Source: an uncultured Flavobacteriaceae bacterium (GTDB taxonomy: Bacteria > Bacteroidota > Bacteroidia > Flavobacteriales > Flavobacteriaceae). Taken from it: 64,000 nucleotides of DNA. The notes beneath the pieces are model-generated. The model made no database searches. It was given only the letters and a program-made list of their open reading frames with translations, and was not told where the DNA came from. A program made the position numbers and the translations under genes. The first letter of the stretch is position 1, and each line of letters begins with the position of its first letter. The stretch lies in the NCBI GenBank assembly GCA_938073895.1, contig CALJFB010000005.1:34223-98222 (forward strand), in the 5' to 3' direction. Below are positions 45,677-53,891 of the stretch, in pieces.

Positions 45677-46063
45677 ATGAAAGATAAAATAGAAGCAGTA
45701 AAGACATTTCATACCTCATTTAAAATTGGATACAGAGAAACTCCAAAAGCAGATTTGGGCAAAGCCAAGAATGCATTACGTTTTGATTTAATGAAAGAGG
45801 AAAACGAAGAATATATAGAAGCAGCACAAAATAACGATTTAGTAGAAGTTGCAGATGCTTTAGGAGATATGCTTTATATACTATGTGGTACTATTATAGA
45901 GCACGGATTACAGCATAAAATTGAAGACGTTTTTAACGAAATTCAAAAAAGTAATATGAGTAAACTTGGAGAAAATGGCGAGCCAATTTACAGAGAAGAT
46001 GGAAAAGTATTAAAAGGACCAAATTACTTTAAGCCAAATATTAAAAGTATTTTAGAATCTTAG
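45677..46063 (+). CDS. MazG/PRA-PH-like nucleotide pyrophosphohydrolase
   Basis: 128 residues. All-alpha NTP pyrophosphohydrolase pattern: RFDLMKEENEEYIEAAQNND and EVADALGDMLYILCGT, giving EExxE and ExxD metal-binding residues. The C-terminal NMSKLGENGEPIYREDGKVLKGPNYFKPNI is the standard tail of this subfamily. Likely a housecleaning hydrolase of aberrant dNTPs. Substrate uncertain. Confidence 0.85.
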   Translation: MKDKIEAVKTFHTSFKIGYRETPKADLGKAKNALRFDLMKEENEEYIEAAQNNDLVEVADALGDMLYILCGTIIEHGLQHKIEDVFNEIQKSNMSKLGENGEPIYREDGKVLKGPNYFKPNIKSILES

Positions 46064-46157
46064 AATTTCTTTTAATAAAAAAGCATGTAAAATAATTTTG
46101 TGTAGCACAATGGCTATTTAATTTTATATTAAGAAAGTTAAAACTTACATTAAAAAA

Positions 46158-46195
46158 AAAAACGCCTCGATAAAATAATTTATCGAGGCGTTTTT
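46158..46195. terminator. Bidirectional intrinsic terminator
   Basis: aaaaacgcctcgataaa (46158-46174) / tttatcgaggcgttttt (46179-46195), loop ataa. T runs on both strands. Serves the convergent MazG-like gene and ilvE. Confidence 0.92.
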
Positions 46196-46203
46196 AATTC
46201 TAA

Positions 46204-47262
46204 TTATTTAGAAACTTTATGTCTCCAATTATGTTTGTCTTCAGTTTTGTTATACTGAATTTCGTTTAATGTTTTCTTAAAGAACTTAGCATAGCTGTCT
46301 TCCATAACAGGTAGCTCGTGTTTAAAGTCCGAATGTTTAAATCCTAAAATAGGATTAATAACAGCAGCAGTACCAGATCCAAAAATTTCTTTTAAACTTC
46401 CATTTTTAGCTGCATCTTTAATTTCTGTTACAGAAACTCGTCTAACTTCAACATCTATTTTATTGTCTTTTGCTAGTTGGATTACACTTTTACGTGTAAT
46501 TCCGTCTAAAATTCTGTCGCTTATTGGTGCAGTAATTAAGGTATTATTAATTCTAAAGAAAATATTCATTGTACCAGCTTCTTCTAGATATTCGTGAGAT
46601 TTAGCATCGGTCCAAATAACTTGTTGGTAGCCTTCTTTATGCGCTAAGCTTGTTGGGTAAAACTGAGCAGCATAATTTCCTGCAGCCTTAGCAAAACCAA
46701 CGCCTCCACTAGCAGATCTACTATATTCTTCTGCAAAAATAACTCTAACTTCGCCAGCATAGTAAGAACGTGCAGGCGAGCAAATTATCATAAATTTATA
46801 CTCATCTGCCGGAGATGCAGAAAGCGCACCTTGTGTAGCAATAACAAATGGTCTTATGTACAAAGAATTTCCGTCTCCTTTTTTAATCCATTCTTTTTCT
46901 AATAGTAATAATTGCTCTAAACCTTCAAAAAAGAAATCTTTAGGGAATTCTGGCATGGCTAATCTATGCGCAGATTTATTAATTCTTTCAAAATTATCTT
47001 CAGGTCTAAATAAATAAATATCATCATTTTCATCTTTAAAAGCCTTCATACCTTCAAAAACAGCTTGACCATAATGAAAAACTCTTGCAGAAGGATCTAA
47101 AGTTAAAGGTGCATATTCAGAAATAGTTGGATTTTGCCATTTTCCATCTTTAAAGTCGCAACTAAACATATGGTCTGAGAACACGTTACCAAAAGGTAAA
47201 TCATTAAAATCAACAGTGTTAATTTTTGATTGGCTAACAGGTGTAATATTTAATTTGCTCAT
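46204..47262 (-). CDS. ilvE: Branched-chain-amino-acid aminotransferase
   Basis: 352 residues, fold-type IV PLP enzyme that makes Leu, Ile and Val from their keto acids. Motifs: VFHYGQAVFEGMKAF, YIRPFVIATQ, KAAGNYAA (PLP-binding Lys), YLEEAGTMNIFF and GSGTAAVINPI. The long N-terminus marks BCAT type II. A -7 element (minus TATTTTTG, 47292-47299) lies ~30 bases upstream. Confidence 0.95.
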   Translation of the reverse strand: MSKLNITPVSQSKINTVDFNDLPFGNVFSDHMFSCDFKDGKWQNPTISEYAPLTLDPSARVFHYGQAVFEGMKAFKDENDDIYLFRPEDNFERINKSAHRLAMPEFPKDFFFEGLEQLLLLEKEWIKKGDGNSLYIRPFVIATQGALSASPADEYKFMIICSPARSYYAGEVRVIFAEEYSRSASGGVGFAKAAGNYAAQFYPTSLAHKEGYQQVIWTDAKSHEYLEEAGTMNIFFRINNTLITAPISDRILDGITRKSVIQLAKDNKIDVEVRRVSVTEIKDAAKNGSLKEIFGSGTAAVINPILGFKHSDFKHELPVMEDSYAKFFKKTLNEIQYNKTEDKHNWRHKVSK

Positions 47263-47291
47263 AACTTATATCTATTGTTTAAAATTTTTTA

Positions 47292-47299
47292 CAAAAATA
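47292..47299 (-). promoter_or_regulatory. -7 element of ilvE
   Basis: Minus strand TATTTTTG matches TAnnTTTG; 30 bases before the start. The -33 region is not convincing. Confidence 0.4.
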
Positions 47300-47373
47300 C
47301 ATTTTTTGGATTGCGAAAACCTTAATATTTTAATAAAATATAGTAAATTTACTTAGAATTAAAACCTTTAATT

Positions 47374-47883
47374 ATGAAATACGCAGTTGCAGTACTTTTA
47401 GTACTCTTTTTAAGTTGTAAAAATGAAAATAAGTCAGTTGAAAAAACAGAAGAAACAATATCTAATGTAGCGCCATTAGAAACTTACAAGTCTTTTGGAG
47501 AAAAAATAGTATCAGACAATGCTATTGCAGCAGCTTCTATGTTAAAGGATTATAAAACCTTAAAAACGGGCGATACTTTAGATACCAAAATTACAGCTAA
47601 AGTTTTAGATGTTTGTCAGGCAAAAGGTTGTTGGATGATTTTAGATTTAGGAAACGAGCAAACTGCTCGAGTAAAATTTAAGGACTACGGTTTTTTTATG
47701 CCTAAAGATATAACAGGAAAAGAAGTTATAGTAAATGGTAAAGCGTTTGTAAAAGAAATGCCAGTAGATGAATTAAGACATTACGCAGAAGATGCTGGGA
47801 AATCTAAAGAAGAAATTGCAGCAATTACAGAGCCAGAAAAAACATATTCTTTATTAGCTAATGGTGTTTTATTAAAAGATTAA
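47374..47883 (+). CDS. DUF4920 lipoprotein
   Basis: 169 residues with a lipoprotein signal (LSCKNE, Cys ~15). DUF4920 signature: VLDVCQAKGCWMILDLG, ARVKFKDYGFFMPKDITGKEVIVNGKAF and YSLLANGVLLKD. The two Cys of CQAKGC could bind metal or form a disulfide. Stop codon and start codon of mnmD share a base (TAATG), so the two are translationally coupled. Confidence 0.88.
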   Translation: MKYAVAVLLVLFLSCKNENKSVEKTEETISNVAPLETYKSFGEKIVSDNAIAAASMLKDYKTLKTGDTLDTKITAKVLDVCQAKGCWMILDLGNEQTARVKFKDYGFFMPKDITGKEVIVNGKAFVKEMPVDELRHYAEDAGKSKEEIAAITEPEKTYSLLANGVLLKD

Positions 47884-48563
47884 TGTCTGTAAAACCTACT
47901 ATTGTTGCTACAGATGATGGCTCTAACACTTTAGTTCATCCAACTATTGGTGCACATTATCATTCCACATTTGGAGCAAAACAAGAATCCGATTTTATTT
48001 TTATTAAAGAAGGCTTAGATTTTTATGTTAATAAATTAAACGTAAAATCTGTATCTATTTTAGAAATGGGATTTGGATCTGGATTAAATGCATATAATAC
48101 CTTACTACACGGTTTAGAAAATAATATTTCTATAAAGTATTGCGGTATTGAAAATTTTCCAATTGAAGAACATATGATTCCAGAATTGGATTACCCACGA
48201 ATTTTAAATTCTGAAGAAACAACCAATTTATTTTATAAAATGCATTCTTCTAAATGGGAAACTTATGCTCAAATTTCTGAAGATTTTTCACTTAAAAAAC
48301 TAAATATATCTCTAGAAAACTTAAAATTACAAGATAAGTTTGATATTATATATTTTGATGCTTTTAGTCCAAAAGATCAACCCGAGTTATGGACAGAAAA
48401 CGTTTTCGAGAAAATGTTTTGTTTGTTAAATCCAAATGGAATTTTGGTAACCTATTGTTCTAAAGGTATTGTTAAAAATGCATTACGATCTGTAGGTTTC
48501 GATTTGTTAAGATTGGCAGGTCCGCCAAGTAAAAGGCATATTTTAAGAGCAACTAAACCTTAA
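47883..48563 (+). CDS. mnmD: tRNA mnm5s2U34 methyltransferase MnmD
   Basis: 226 residues. SAM-binding motif ILEMGFGSGLNAYNTL, DAFSPKDQPELWT (the MnmD/MnmC2 active-site segment) and the tail RLAGPPSKRHILRAT. It adds the last methyl at U34 of tRNA wobble positions. The FAD-dependent oxidase half of E. coli MnmC is absent, as usual in Bacteroidota. Coupled by a 1-base overlap to a DUF4920 lipoprotein gene. Confidence 0.92.
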   Translation: MSVKPTIVATDDGSNTLVHPTIGAHYHSTFGAKQESDFIFIKEGLDFYVNKLNVKSVSILEMGFGSGLNAYNTLLHGLENNISIKYCGIENFPIEEHMIPELDYPRILNSEETTNLFYKMHSSKWETYAQISEDFSLKKLNISLENLKLQDKFDIIYFDAFSPKDQPELWTENVFEKMFCLLNPNGILVTYCSKGIVKNALRSVGFDLLRLAGPPSKRHILRATKP

Positions 48564-48636
48564 ACAGAACTGTTAAAGCTTACTTAATAGTAAGTTTAAT
48601 GATTTAATCAATTTGTATTTTTACTTTAAAAACAAA

Positions 48637-49542
48637 ATGAAAGTCCTAATAACAGGTGCAACAGGCTTAGTTGGAAAAGAATTGGTTAAACAATGTTTGG
48701 ACCAAAATATTTCTGTAAATTATTTAACTACATCTAAGACTAAGATTGTTTCCCAAGAAAAGTATAATGGATTTTACTGGAATCCTTTAGAGCATAAAAT
48801 TGATGCCAAATGTTTAGAAGGCGTAACAGCAATTATACATTTAGCAGGAGCAACAATTGCACAACGTTGGACAGATAAAAACAAAGAACGTATTCTTAAC
48901 AGTAGAGTAGAGTCTGCATTGGTTTTGTCTAAGTTATTAAAAGATAATTCTCATAATGTAGTCCATTTTATATCTGCTAGTGCTATTGGTATTTACCCAA
49001 ACTCTTTAACAAATTTTTATTCTGAGAACGAACCAGTAGCAAGTACATCTTTTCTAGGGCAAGTAGTTACTGAGTGGGAAAATGTAGCCAATCAATTTAA
49101 AGCATTAGATATTAAAGTGTCTAAAATTAGGGTTGGTTTGGTTTTAGACAACAAAGAAGGCGCTTTGCCAGAAATGGTTAATCCAATTAAGTTTGGTTTT
49201 GGTGCCGCTTTTGGAAACGGAAAGCAGTGGCAGTCTTGGATACATAAAGTTGATGTTGCAGGTGTTTTTGTTCACGTTTTACAGAATAAATTAGAAGGTG
49301 TTTTTAATGCAGTTGCACCAAATCCAATTACTAATAAAGAGTTAACTCAGCAAATAGCTAAGGTTTTAAAAAAGCCTCTAATTTTACCTAACATTCCAAA
49401 ATTTGCAATGAAATTAATTCTAGGAGATATGCATATTCTATTATTTGAAAGTCAACGTGTAAATTCAAAAAAAATAGAAGATTTAGGTTACCAATTTAAA
49501 TTTTATTGTATCAAACCTGCTTTGGTGGATTTGTTAAAATAA
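48637..49542 (+). CDS. TIGR01777-family NAD(P)-dependent epimerase/reductase
   Basis: About 301 residues from the ATG at 48637, giving the canonical MKVLITGATGLVGKELV Rossmann start (an upstream in-frame start at 48613 adds eight non-homologous residues). Family motifs GATIAQRWTDKNKERILNSR, SASAIGIYP and LGDMHILLFESQRVNSKKI are typical of TIGR01777 (SDR39U1-like) proteins. Substrate is unknown. Found as a single gene. Confidence 0.9.
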   Translation: MKVLITGATGLVGKELVKQCLDQNISVNYLTTSKTKIVSQEKYNGFYWNPLEHKIDAKCLEGVTAIIHLAGATIAQRWTDKNKERILNSRVESALVLSKLLKDNSHNVVHFISASAIGIYPNSLTNFYSENEPVASTSFLGQVVTEWENVANQFKALDIKVSKIRVGLVLDNKEGALPEMVNPIKFGFGAAFGNGKQWQSWIHKVDVAGVFVHVLQNKLEGVFNAVAPNPITNKELTQQIAKVLKKPLILPNIPKFAMKLILGDMHILLFESQRVNSKKIEDLGYQFKFYCIKPALVDLLK

Positions 49543-49604
49543 AACGATTTTTCCTTGTCTACTGTTTTTATTATTATTGATAGAACTTTAAAATACATAT
49601 AATT

Positions 49605-50099
49605 ATGAATTCAATTAAATTATTATTTACATGTTTTTTAGCAGTTGTAATTTTAAATTCTTGCGAAAAGGAAAGTCCAGATTTTATTATAAATCAATCA
49701 TCTAATTTGGTGGAGAATTTATCAAAAGTAAAATTGGTTGATAAAAATGGGAATATTAAGTCAACTCAGGATATAAAAAATATATGGCAAGACGAGCTTA
49801 GGAGCGAAGGAATTATAGTAAACTTAGCTACATTTTTGGTTTTAGAAACTTTTGATGAAGTTAATAACAAGTTTTATTTTTTAAAGACAACAAGTGAAAA
49901 TAATGAAGTTGAGACTGGTGCTTTTTTATATCCGACTAGTGATTCAAATGTTTATAGATTAGGAAGTAAACAATGTACGTGTGTAGGCTGTCCAAATGGC
50001 TGTAAACTTAGAGTTAATGGCACAGTTTGTTCTTGCTCTAGCTGTCCTAAGGATACAAGCAAAAAATGCACTAAAACAGAAACAGTTATTATTGATTAA
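49605..50099 (+). CDS. Cys-rich lipoprotein of unknown function
   Basis: 164 residues. Lipoprotein signal with lipobox Cys20 (ILNSCEK). The middle (35-120) is an ordinary globular stretch. The C-terminal ~40 residues contain eight Cys in CTCVGCPNGCKL, GTVCSCSSCPKD and KKC, spaced like a small metal-binding or disulfide knot. I recognise no family. It is alone, ending at a shared terminator with yceI-like gene. Confidence 0.75.
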   Translation: MNSIKLLFTCFLAVVILNSCEKESPDFIINQSSNLVENLSKVKLVDKNGNIKSTQDIKNIWQDELRSEGIIVNLATFLVLETFDEVNNKFYFLKTTSENNEVETGAFLYPTSDSNVYRLGSKQCTCVGCPNGCKLRVNGTVCSCSSCPKDTSKKCTKTETVIID

Positions 50100-50117
50100 A
50101 TTTAATAAATTCATAAA

Positions 50118-50154
50118 AAAAAGGTCCAACATAATAATTAAGTTGGACCTTTTT
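50118..50154. terminator. Bidirectional terminator between Cys-rich lipoprotein and YceI genes
   Basis: aaaaaggtccaac (50118-50130) / gttggaccttttt (50142-50154); T runs on both strands. Confidence 0.88.
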
Positions 50155-50173
50155 TAGTTCTAAAGATTAAGTG

Positions 50174-50818
50174 TTAGGCCTTTTTAGCAGTAACATTAAT
50201 TTTTAATTCAACATTATCCTTAATTAAATAGTCGCCTAATTTAGCAGCATCCATAATTTTACCAGAGTTATGGTTAATATTCCATTCTGTTCTGTCAATA
50301 GTAAATGTATCGCTGGTAATGTTTACCATATCATTATTAACAACAACTTTAGCGCTAAAAGAAACATTTTTAGTAACACCTTTTAAAGTTAAATTTCCGC
50401 TAACTTTAGAAGCTTCTACTGTAGTAATTTCAAATTTTGCATTTGGAAATTTTTCAACATCAAAAAAGTCTTCATTTAATAAGTGGCTTACTAATTTTGC
50501 ATTTCCTTTTTCTTCAACCGGAATATCTGTACATTTTATACTAGCTATATCAAACATAAAAATACCGCCAACTAAAGCATTGTCTTTTATTTGTGCTGTG
50601 CCTTTAGCAACATTAAAAGTTCCTTCGTGTCCACCAACAATTTTATTAGCTTTCCAAATTAGTAAAGAACTGTTATCTACTTTAAAGTCTAACGTTTCCG
50701 AAACAACTTCTACAACTTTAGCTTCAGAAGTTTCTGCTGTTTTTGTGTCGTTTTTACAAGCCGTAAATGCTAAGCCTAAAGCTAAAATGGCAATTCCTTT
50801 TGTTACAATCTTTTTCAT
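50174..50818 (-). CDS. YceI-family lipoprotein
   Basis: 214 residues, lipoprotein signal with Cys21 (FTACKND). The YceI lipocalin-like beta barrel follows (DNSSLLIWKANKIVGGHEGTF, GGIFMFDIASI, KFPNAKFEITTVE, VSGNLTLKGVTKNVSFSA, DRTEWNINH). Such proteins bind isoprenoids or other lipids. The gene is divergent from grpE with a 153-bp shared region. Confidence 0.92.
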   Translation of the reverse strand: MKKIVTKGIAILALGLAFTACKNDTKTAETSEAKVVEVVSETLDFKVDNSSLLIWKANKIVGGHEGTFNVAKGTAQIKDNALVGGIFMFDIASIKCTDIPVEEKGNAKLVSHLLNEDFFDVEKFPNAKFEITTVEASKVSGNLTLKGVTKNVSFSAKVVVNNDMVNITSDTFTIDRTEWNINHNSGKIMDAAKLGDYLIKDNVELKINVTAKKA

Positions 50819-50898
50819 TTTATTTTAATTAATTAGTTTCCATCAAAATTACAGATAAGTAATTCTGTTTTTCTAAATAAAATCTTAAATTTTATATG

Positions 50899-50938
50899 TG
50901 ACATTTTGACATTTTTATAATAATGGCAGTACTTTTGC
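50899..50938 (+). promoter_or_regulatory. grpE-dnaJ promoter: sigma-54-type -24/-12 overlapping a -33/-7 element
   Basis: TGGCAGTACTTTTGC: GG at 50925-50926 and GC at 50937-50938, the exact 12-bp offset and TGGCA-N6-TTGC pattern of sigma-54 promoters. The same bases also read TTTG (50905-50908)-N21-TACTTTTG (50930-50937), a Bacteroidota housekeeping promoter. A tandem direct repeat TGACATTT TGACATTT (50899-50914) lies just upstream. Confidence 0.7.
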
Positions 50939-50974
50939 CAAGAAGTAACAAAAGTATTTAATCATAATTTAGTG

Positions 50975-51535
50975 ATGAGTCAAGATAAAGAAGAAAACAA
51001 CGTAGTAGAAGAGCAAATTAATACAGCTCAAAATGAAGCAGAAACAGCAGATACAGAAGCTGTAGAAGTTGAAGTGGAATTGCCTCTAGAAGAGCGATTA
51101 CAAGCAGAAGTTGATAACGAAAAAGATAAATTCTTACGTTTATTTGCAGAGTTTGAGAATTATAAAAAACGCACGTCTAAAGAACGTATAGAATTATTTA
51201 AAACAGCAAGTAAAGACGTTATGGTTTCTATGTTGCCTGTTTTAGACGATTTTGAGCGTGCTTTAACTCATATTGAAGACGACAAAGAAGCAGAAGAATT
51301 AAGAAAAGGTGTTGTGTTAATTTACCAAAAACTTCTTAAAACGTTAGAACAAAAAGGTTTAGAAGCTATAGATGTTAGAGCTGGAGACACTTTTAATGCA
51401 GACAACCACGAAGCTATTACGCAAATCCCTGCACCTACAGATGACATGAAAGGTAAAATTATTGATGTTATAGAAAAAGGTTACAAATTAGGAGATTCTG
51501 TAATACGCTTTCCAAAAGTTGTAATTGGTCAATAA
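50975..51535 (+). CDS. grpE: Nucleotide exchange factor GrpE
   Basis: About 186 residues from ATG 50975 (a GTG three bases earlier is in frame). Exchanges ADP on DnaK. Acidic N-terminal coil (~1-45), then DKFLRLFAEFENYKKRTSKERIELFK and VLPVLDDFERAL-type helices, and C-terminal FNADNHEAITQIP, YKLGDSVIRFPKVVIG. Followed after 22 bases by dnaJ. Heat-stress expression is expected; see the promoter. Confidence 0.96.
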   Translation: MSQDKEENNVVEEQINTAQNEAETADTEAVEVEVELPLEERLQAEVDNEKDKFLRLFAEFENYKKRTSKERIELFKTASKDVMVSMLPVLDDFERALTHIEDDKEAEELRKGVVLIYQKLLKTLEQKGLEAIDVRAGDTFNADNHEAITQIPAPTDDMKGKIIDVIEKGYKLGDSVIRFPKVVIGQ

Positions 51536-51557
51536 GCTATACTAATATTTATATAAA

Positions 51558-52679
51558 ATGAAGAAAGATTATTACGAAATATTAGGGCTTCAAAAAAACG
51601 CGACTGCTTCAGAAATTAAAAAAGCATACCGTAAAAAAGCCATAGAATTTCACCCAGATAAAAATCCGGATGATACAACTGCCGAAGAAAAATTTAAAGA
51701 AGCAGCAGAAGCTTACGAGATTTTAAGCGACGATAATAAAAAAGCACGTTACGACCAATATGGACACCAAGCATTTGAAGGTGGACAAGGCGGCGGCGGA
51801 TTTGGCGGTGGCGGAATGAATATGGATGACATATTTAGTCAGTTTGGCGACATTTTTGGCGGCGGTGGCGGCGGATTTGGTGGTGGTTTCGGTGGCGGAC
51901 AACGCCAAAGAACCGTAAAAGGAAGCAACCTTAGAATTAGAGTAACGCTAACCTTAGAAGAAATTGCTAATGGTGTAGAAAAAAAGCTTAAAGTTAAACG
52001 TAAAGTCCAAGCAAGTGGTACAACATACAAAACATGTTCTACGTGTAATGGTGCAGGACAAGTTACAAGAATAACTAACACTATTTTAGGACGTATGCAA
52101 ACTGCGGCAGCTTGCCCAACTTGTCAAGGTTCTGGTCAAATTATTGATAAAAAGCCTTCTAATGCAGATGCACAAGGTCTAATTTCTGAGGAAGAAACAG
52201 TTGCTGTTAAAATACCTGCAGGAGTTGTAGATGGCATGCAATTAAAAGTATCTGGAAAAGGAAACGCTGCACCTGGAAATGGTATTTCTGGAGATCTATT
52301 AGTAGTTATTCAAGAAGAAGAACATCCTAAATTACAACGTGAAGGCGATAATTTACATTACGACCTATACGTAAGTTTACCAGATGCAATTTTAGGTGCA
52401 TCTCAGGATATAGAAACTGTAACCGGAAAAGTTAGAATTAAAATTGAAGCAGGAATGCAGTCAGGTAAAATTTTGCGCTTACGCGGAAAAGGAATTCCAA
52501 GTATTAATGGTTACGGAAAAGGAGATTTATTGGTTCATGTAAATGTTTGGACTCCTAAAACTCTAAGTAAAGAACAAAAAATATTTTTTGAATCCATGCG
52601 TGAGGACGAACATTTTTCGCCTAAGCCAGAAAATTCAGATAAATCGTTTTTTGAAAAAGTAAAAGACATGTTTGCTTAA
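51558..52679 (+). CDS. dnaJ: Chaperone DnaJ with a two-motif zinc finger
   Basis: 373 residues. J-domain 1-70 (HPD at 32-34 in FHPDKNPDD), a long Gly-rich linker ~75-115, zinc region 158-196, and substrate-binding C-terminal domains. Canonical DnaJ has four CxxCxGxG motifs; only two are present, C160/C163 and C186/C189. By order and context they correspond to motifs 2 and 3 (zinc centre II); motifs 1 and 4 (centre I) are gone. The rest is intact, so this is not a frameshift. In operon with grpE. Confidence 0.95.
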   Translation: MKKDYYEILGLQKNATASEIKKAYRKKAIEFHPDKNPDDTTAEEKFKEAAEAYEILSDDNKKARYDQYGHQAFEGGQGGGGFGGGGMNMDDIFSQFGDIFGGGGGGFGGGFGGGQRQRTVKGSNLRIRVTLTLEEIANGVEKKLKVKRKVQASGTTYKTCSTCNGAGQVTRITNTILGRMQTAAACPTCQGSGQIIDKKPSNADAQGLISEEETVAVKIPAGVVDGMQLKVSGKGNAAPGNGISGDLLVVIQEEEHPKLQREGDNLHYDLYVSLPDAILGASQDIETVTGKVRIKIEAGMQSGKILRLRGKGIPSINGYGKGDLLVHVNVWTPKTLSKEQKIFFESMREDEHFSPKPENSDKSFFEKVKDMFA

Positions 52680-52766
52680 CAGTATATTAAAATATTAAAT
52701 AATTTAAATCATTCGGTTTTTGTTTAACATTTTATACCTATTACTTTTTAGTTTACAAAAAAATAG

Positions 52767-52774
52767 TATATTTG
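52767..52774 (+). promoter_or_regulatory. -7 element of the putative small RNA
   Basis: TATATTTG, perfect TAnnTTTG, predicting transcription from about 52781. Confidence 0.6.
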
Positions 52775-52780
52775 ATATAT

Positions 52781-52866
52781 CATTAGATTTATCTAATGGT
52801 AATTTTTCTTTTTCATAGCAATTTTTTCCCATCTTTAATTAGTTTTAAAGGTGGGTTTTGTTTTTG
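52781..52866 (+). ncRNA. Putative small RNA between dnaJ and an ABC operon
   Basis: An ~86-nt unit with no ORF: 5' hairpin CATTAGAT-tt-ATCTAATG (52781-52798) begins at the predicted start site seven bases after the -7 element, an A/T-rich single-stranded middle, then terminator CCCATCTTTAA (52828-52838) / TTAAAGGTGGG (52845-52855) followed by TTTTGTTTTTG. The terminator stem contains one U-G pair on the plus-strand RNA. No known Rfam family can be claimed without a search. Confidence 0.6.
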
Positions 52867-52961
52867 TAGACTAGTATTAAAATTATATTAAACCTTATGT
52901 TTATCCTAATTTTAACCTCTATATTTACCTAACTTTTTTTAAGATTCTACTATAATACGTT

Positions 52962-53891
52962 ATGAGTAAATTACTCCAAGTTAATCAAGTAACTAAAACC
53001 TTTGGAAACCATACAGCCTTAAATAAAGTCTCTTTAGATATAGAAAAAGGTCAGATTTTTGGATTGTTAGGTCCAAATGGTGCAGGTAAAACCACTTTAA
53101 TTAGAATAATAAATCAAATTACTATTCCAGATTCTGGAACGGTTTTGTTAGATGGCGAAGCTTTACAAGCGCATCATATTAAAAATATTGGTTATTTGCC
53201 TGAAGAACGAGGCTTATACAAGTCAATGAAAGTTGGAGAGCAAGCATTATACTTAGCACAACTTAAAGGCTTAAGTAAAACAGAAGCTAAAAAACGTCTG
53301 AAAATTTGGTTTGAACGTTTGGAAATTGGCAATTGGTGGGATAAAAAAATACAAGAGTTATCTAAAGGAATGGCTCAAAAAATCCAATTTGTAGTTACTG
53401 TTTTACACGAACCTAAATTATTGATTTTTGACGAACCTTTTTCTGGTTTCGATCCTATAAATGCTAATTTAATTAAAGATCAAATTTTAAGGCTAAGAGA
53501 AGATGGCGCTACTGTAATTTTTTCTACTCATAGAATGGAATCTGTAGAGGAGTTATGCGACGATATTGCGTTAATTGACAAGTCTAATAAACTTATAGAT
53601 GGAAATTTATTAGATATTAAGCGTCAGTTTAAAACAAATACTTATCAAATTGGAATAGTACCAAATTCAACTTCTTTAGAGGCAGAATTAAAAGCAAATT
53701 TTGACGTAAGTCCAACACAATTTAAATCTATAAATAACGAGTTACAGTTAAATGTAAAATTAGAGGTAAATCAAAACCCAAACGACTTGTTACAGTATTT
53801 AATTACTAAAGGAAACGTTTCTCACTTTGTAGAATTAATTCCTTCTGCTAACGATATTTTTATACAAACCGTAAATAATAATAATAATTAA
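52962..53891 (+). CDS. ABC transporter ATP-binding protein (NatA-like)
   Basis: 309 residues. Walker A GLLGPNGAGKTTL, signature ELSKGMAQKIQFV (SKGM variant), Walker B LLIFDEPFSGFDP, H-loop STHRM, and a C-terminal ~80-residue extension of the DUF4162 type. It shares its stop with the permease start (TAATG), so the two are coupled. ABC-2-type exporter. Confidence 0.92.
   Translation: MSKLLQVNQVTKTFGNHTALNKVSLDIEKGQIFGLLGPNGAGKTTLIRIINQITIPDSGTVLLDGEALQAHHIKNIGYLPEERGLYKSMKVGEQALYLAQLKGLSKTEAKKRLKIWFERLEIGNWWDKKIQELSKGMAQKIQFVVTVLHEPKLLIFDEPFSGFDPINANLIKDQILRLREDGATVIFSTHRMESVEELCDDIALIDKSNKLIDGNLLDIKRQFKTNTYQIGIVPNSTSLEAELKANFDVSPTQFKSINNELQLNVKLEVNQNPNDLLQYLITKGNVSHFVELIPSANDIFIQTVNNNNN

Noticed and set aside
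50319..50828. Long open frame opposite the YceI gene (169 residues)
   Set aside because: Shadow of the YceI coding strand; no start context, promoter or recognisable motif, and the YceI protein is clear on the minus strand.
51839..52081. Proline-rich open frame on the minus strand
   Set aside because: Its proline tail is the complement of the Gly-rich linker of dnaJ; not a gene.
52680..52961. Reading the region after dnaJ as a mere 3' UTR
   Set aside because: It has its own -7 element and two hairpins, so a separate transcript is the simpler reading.
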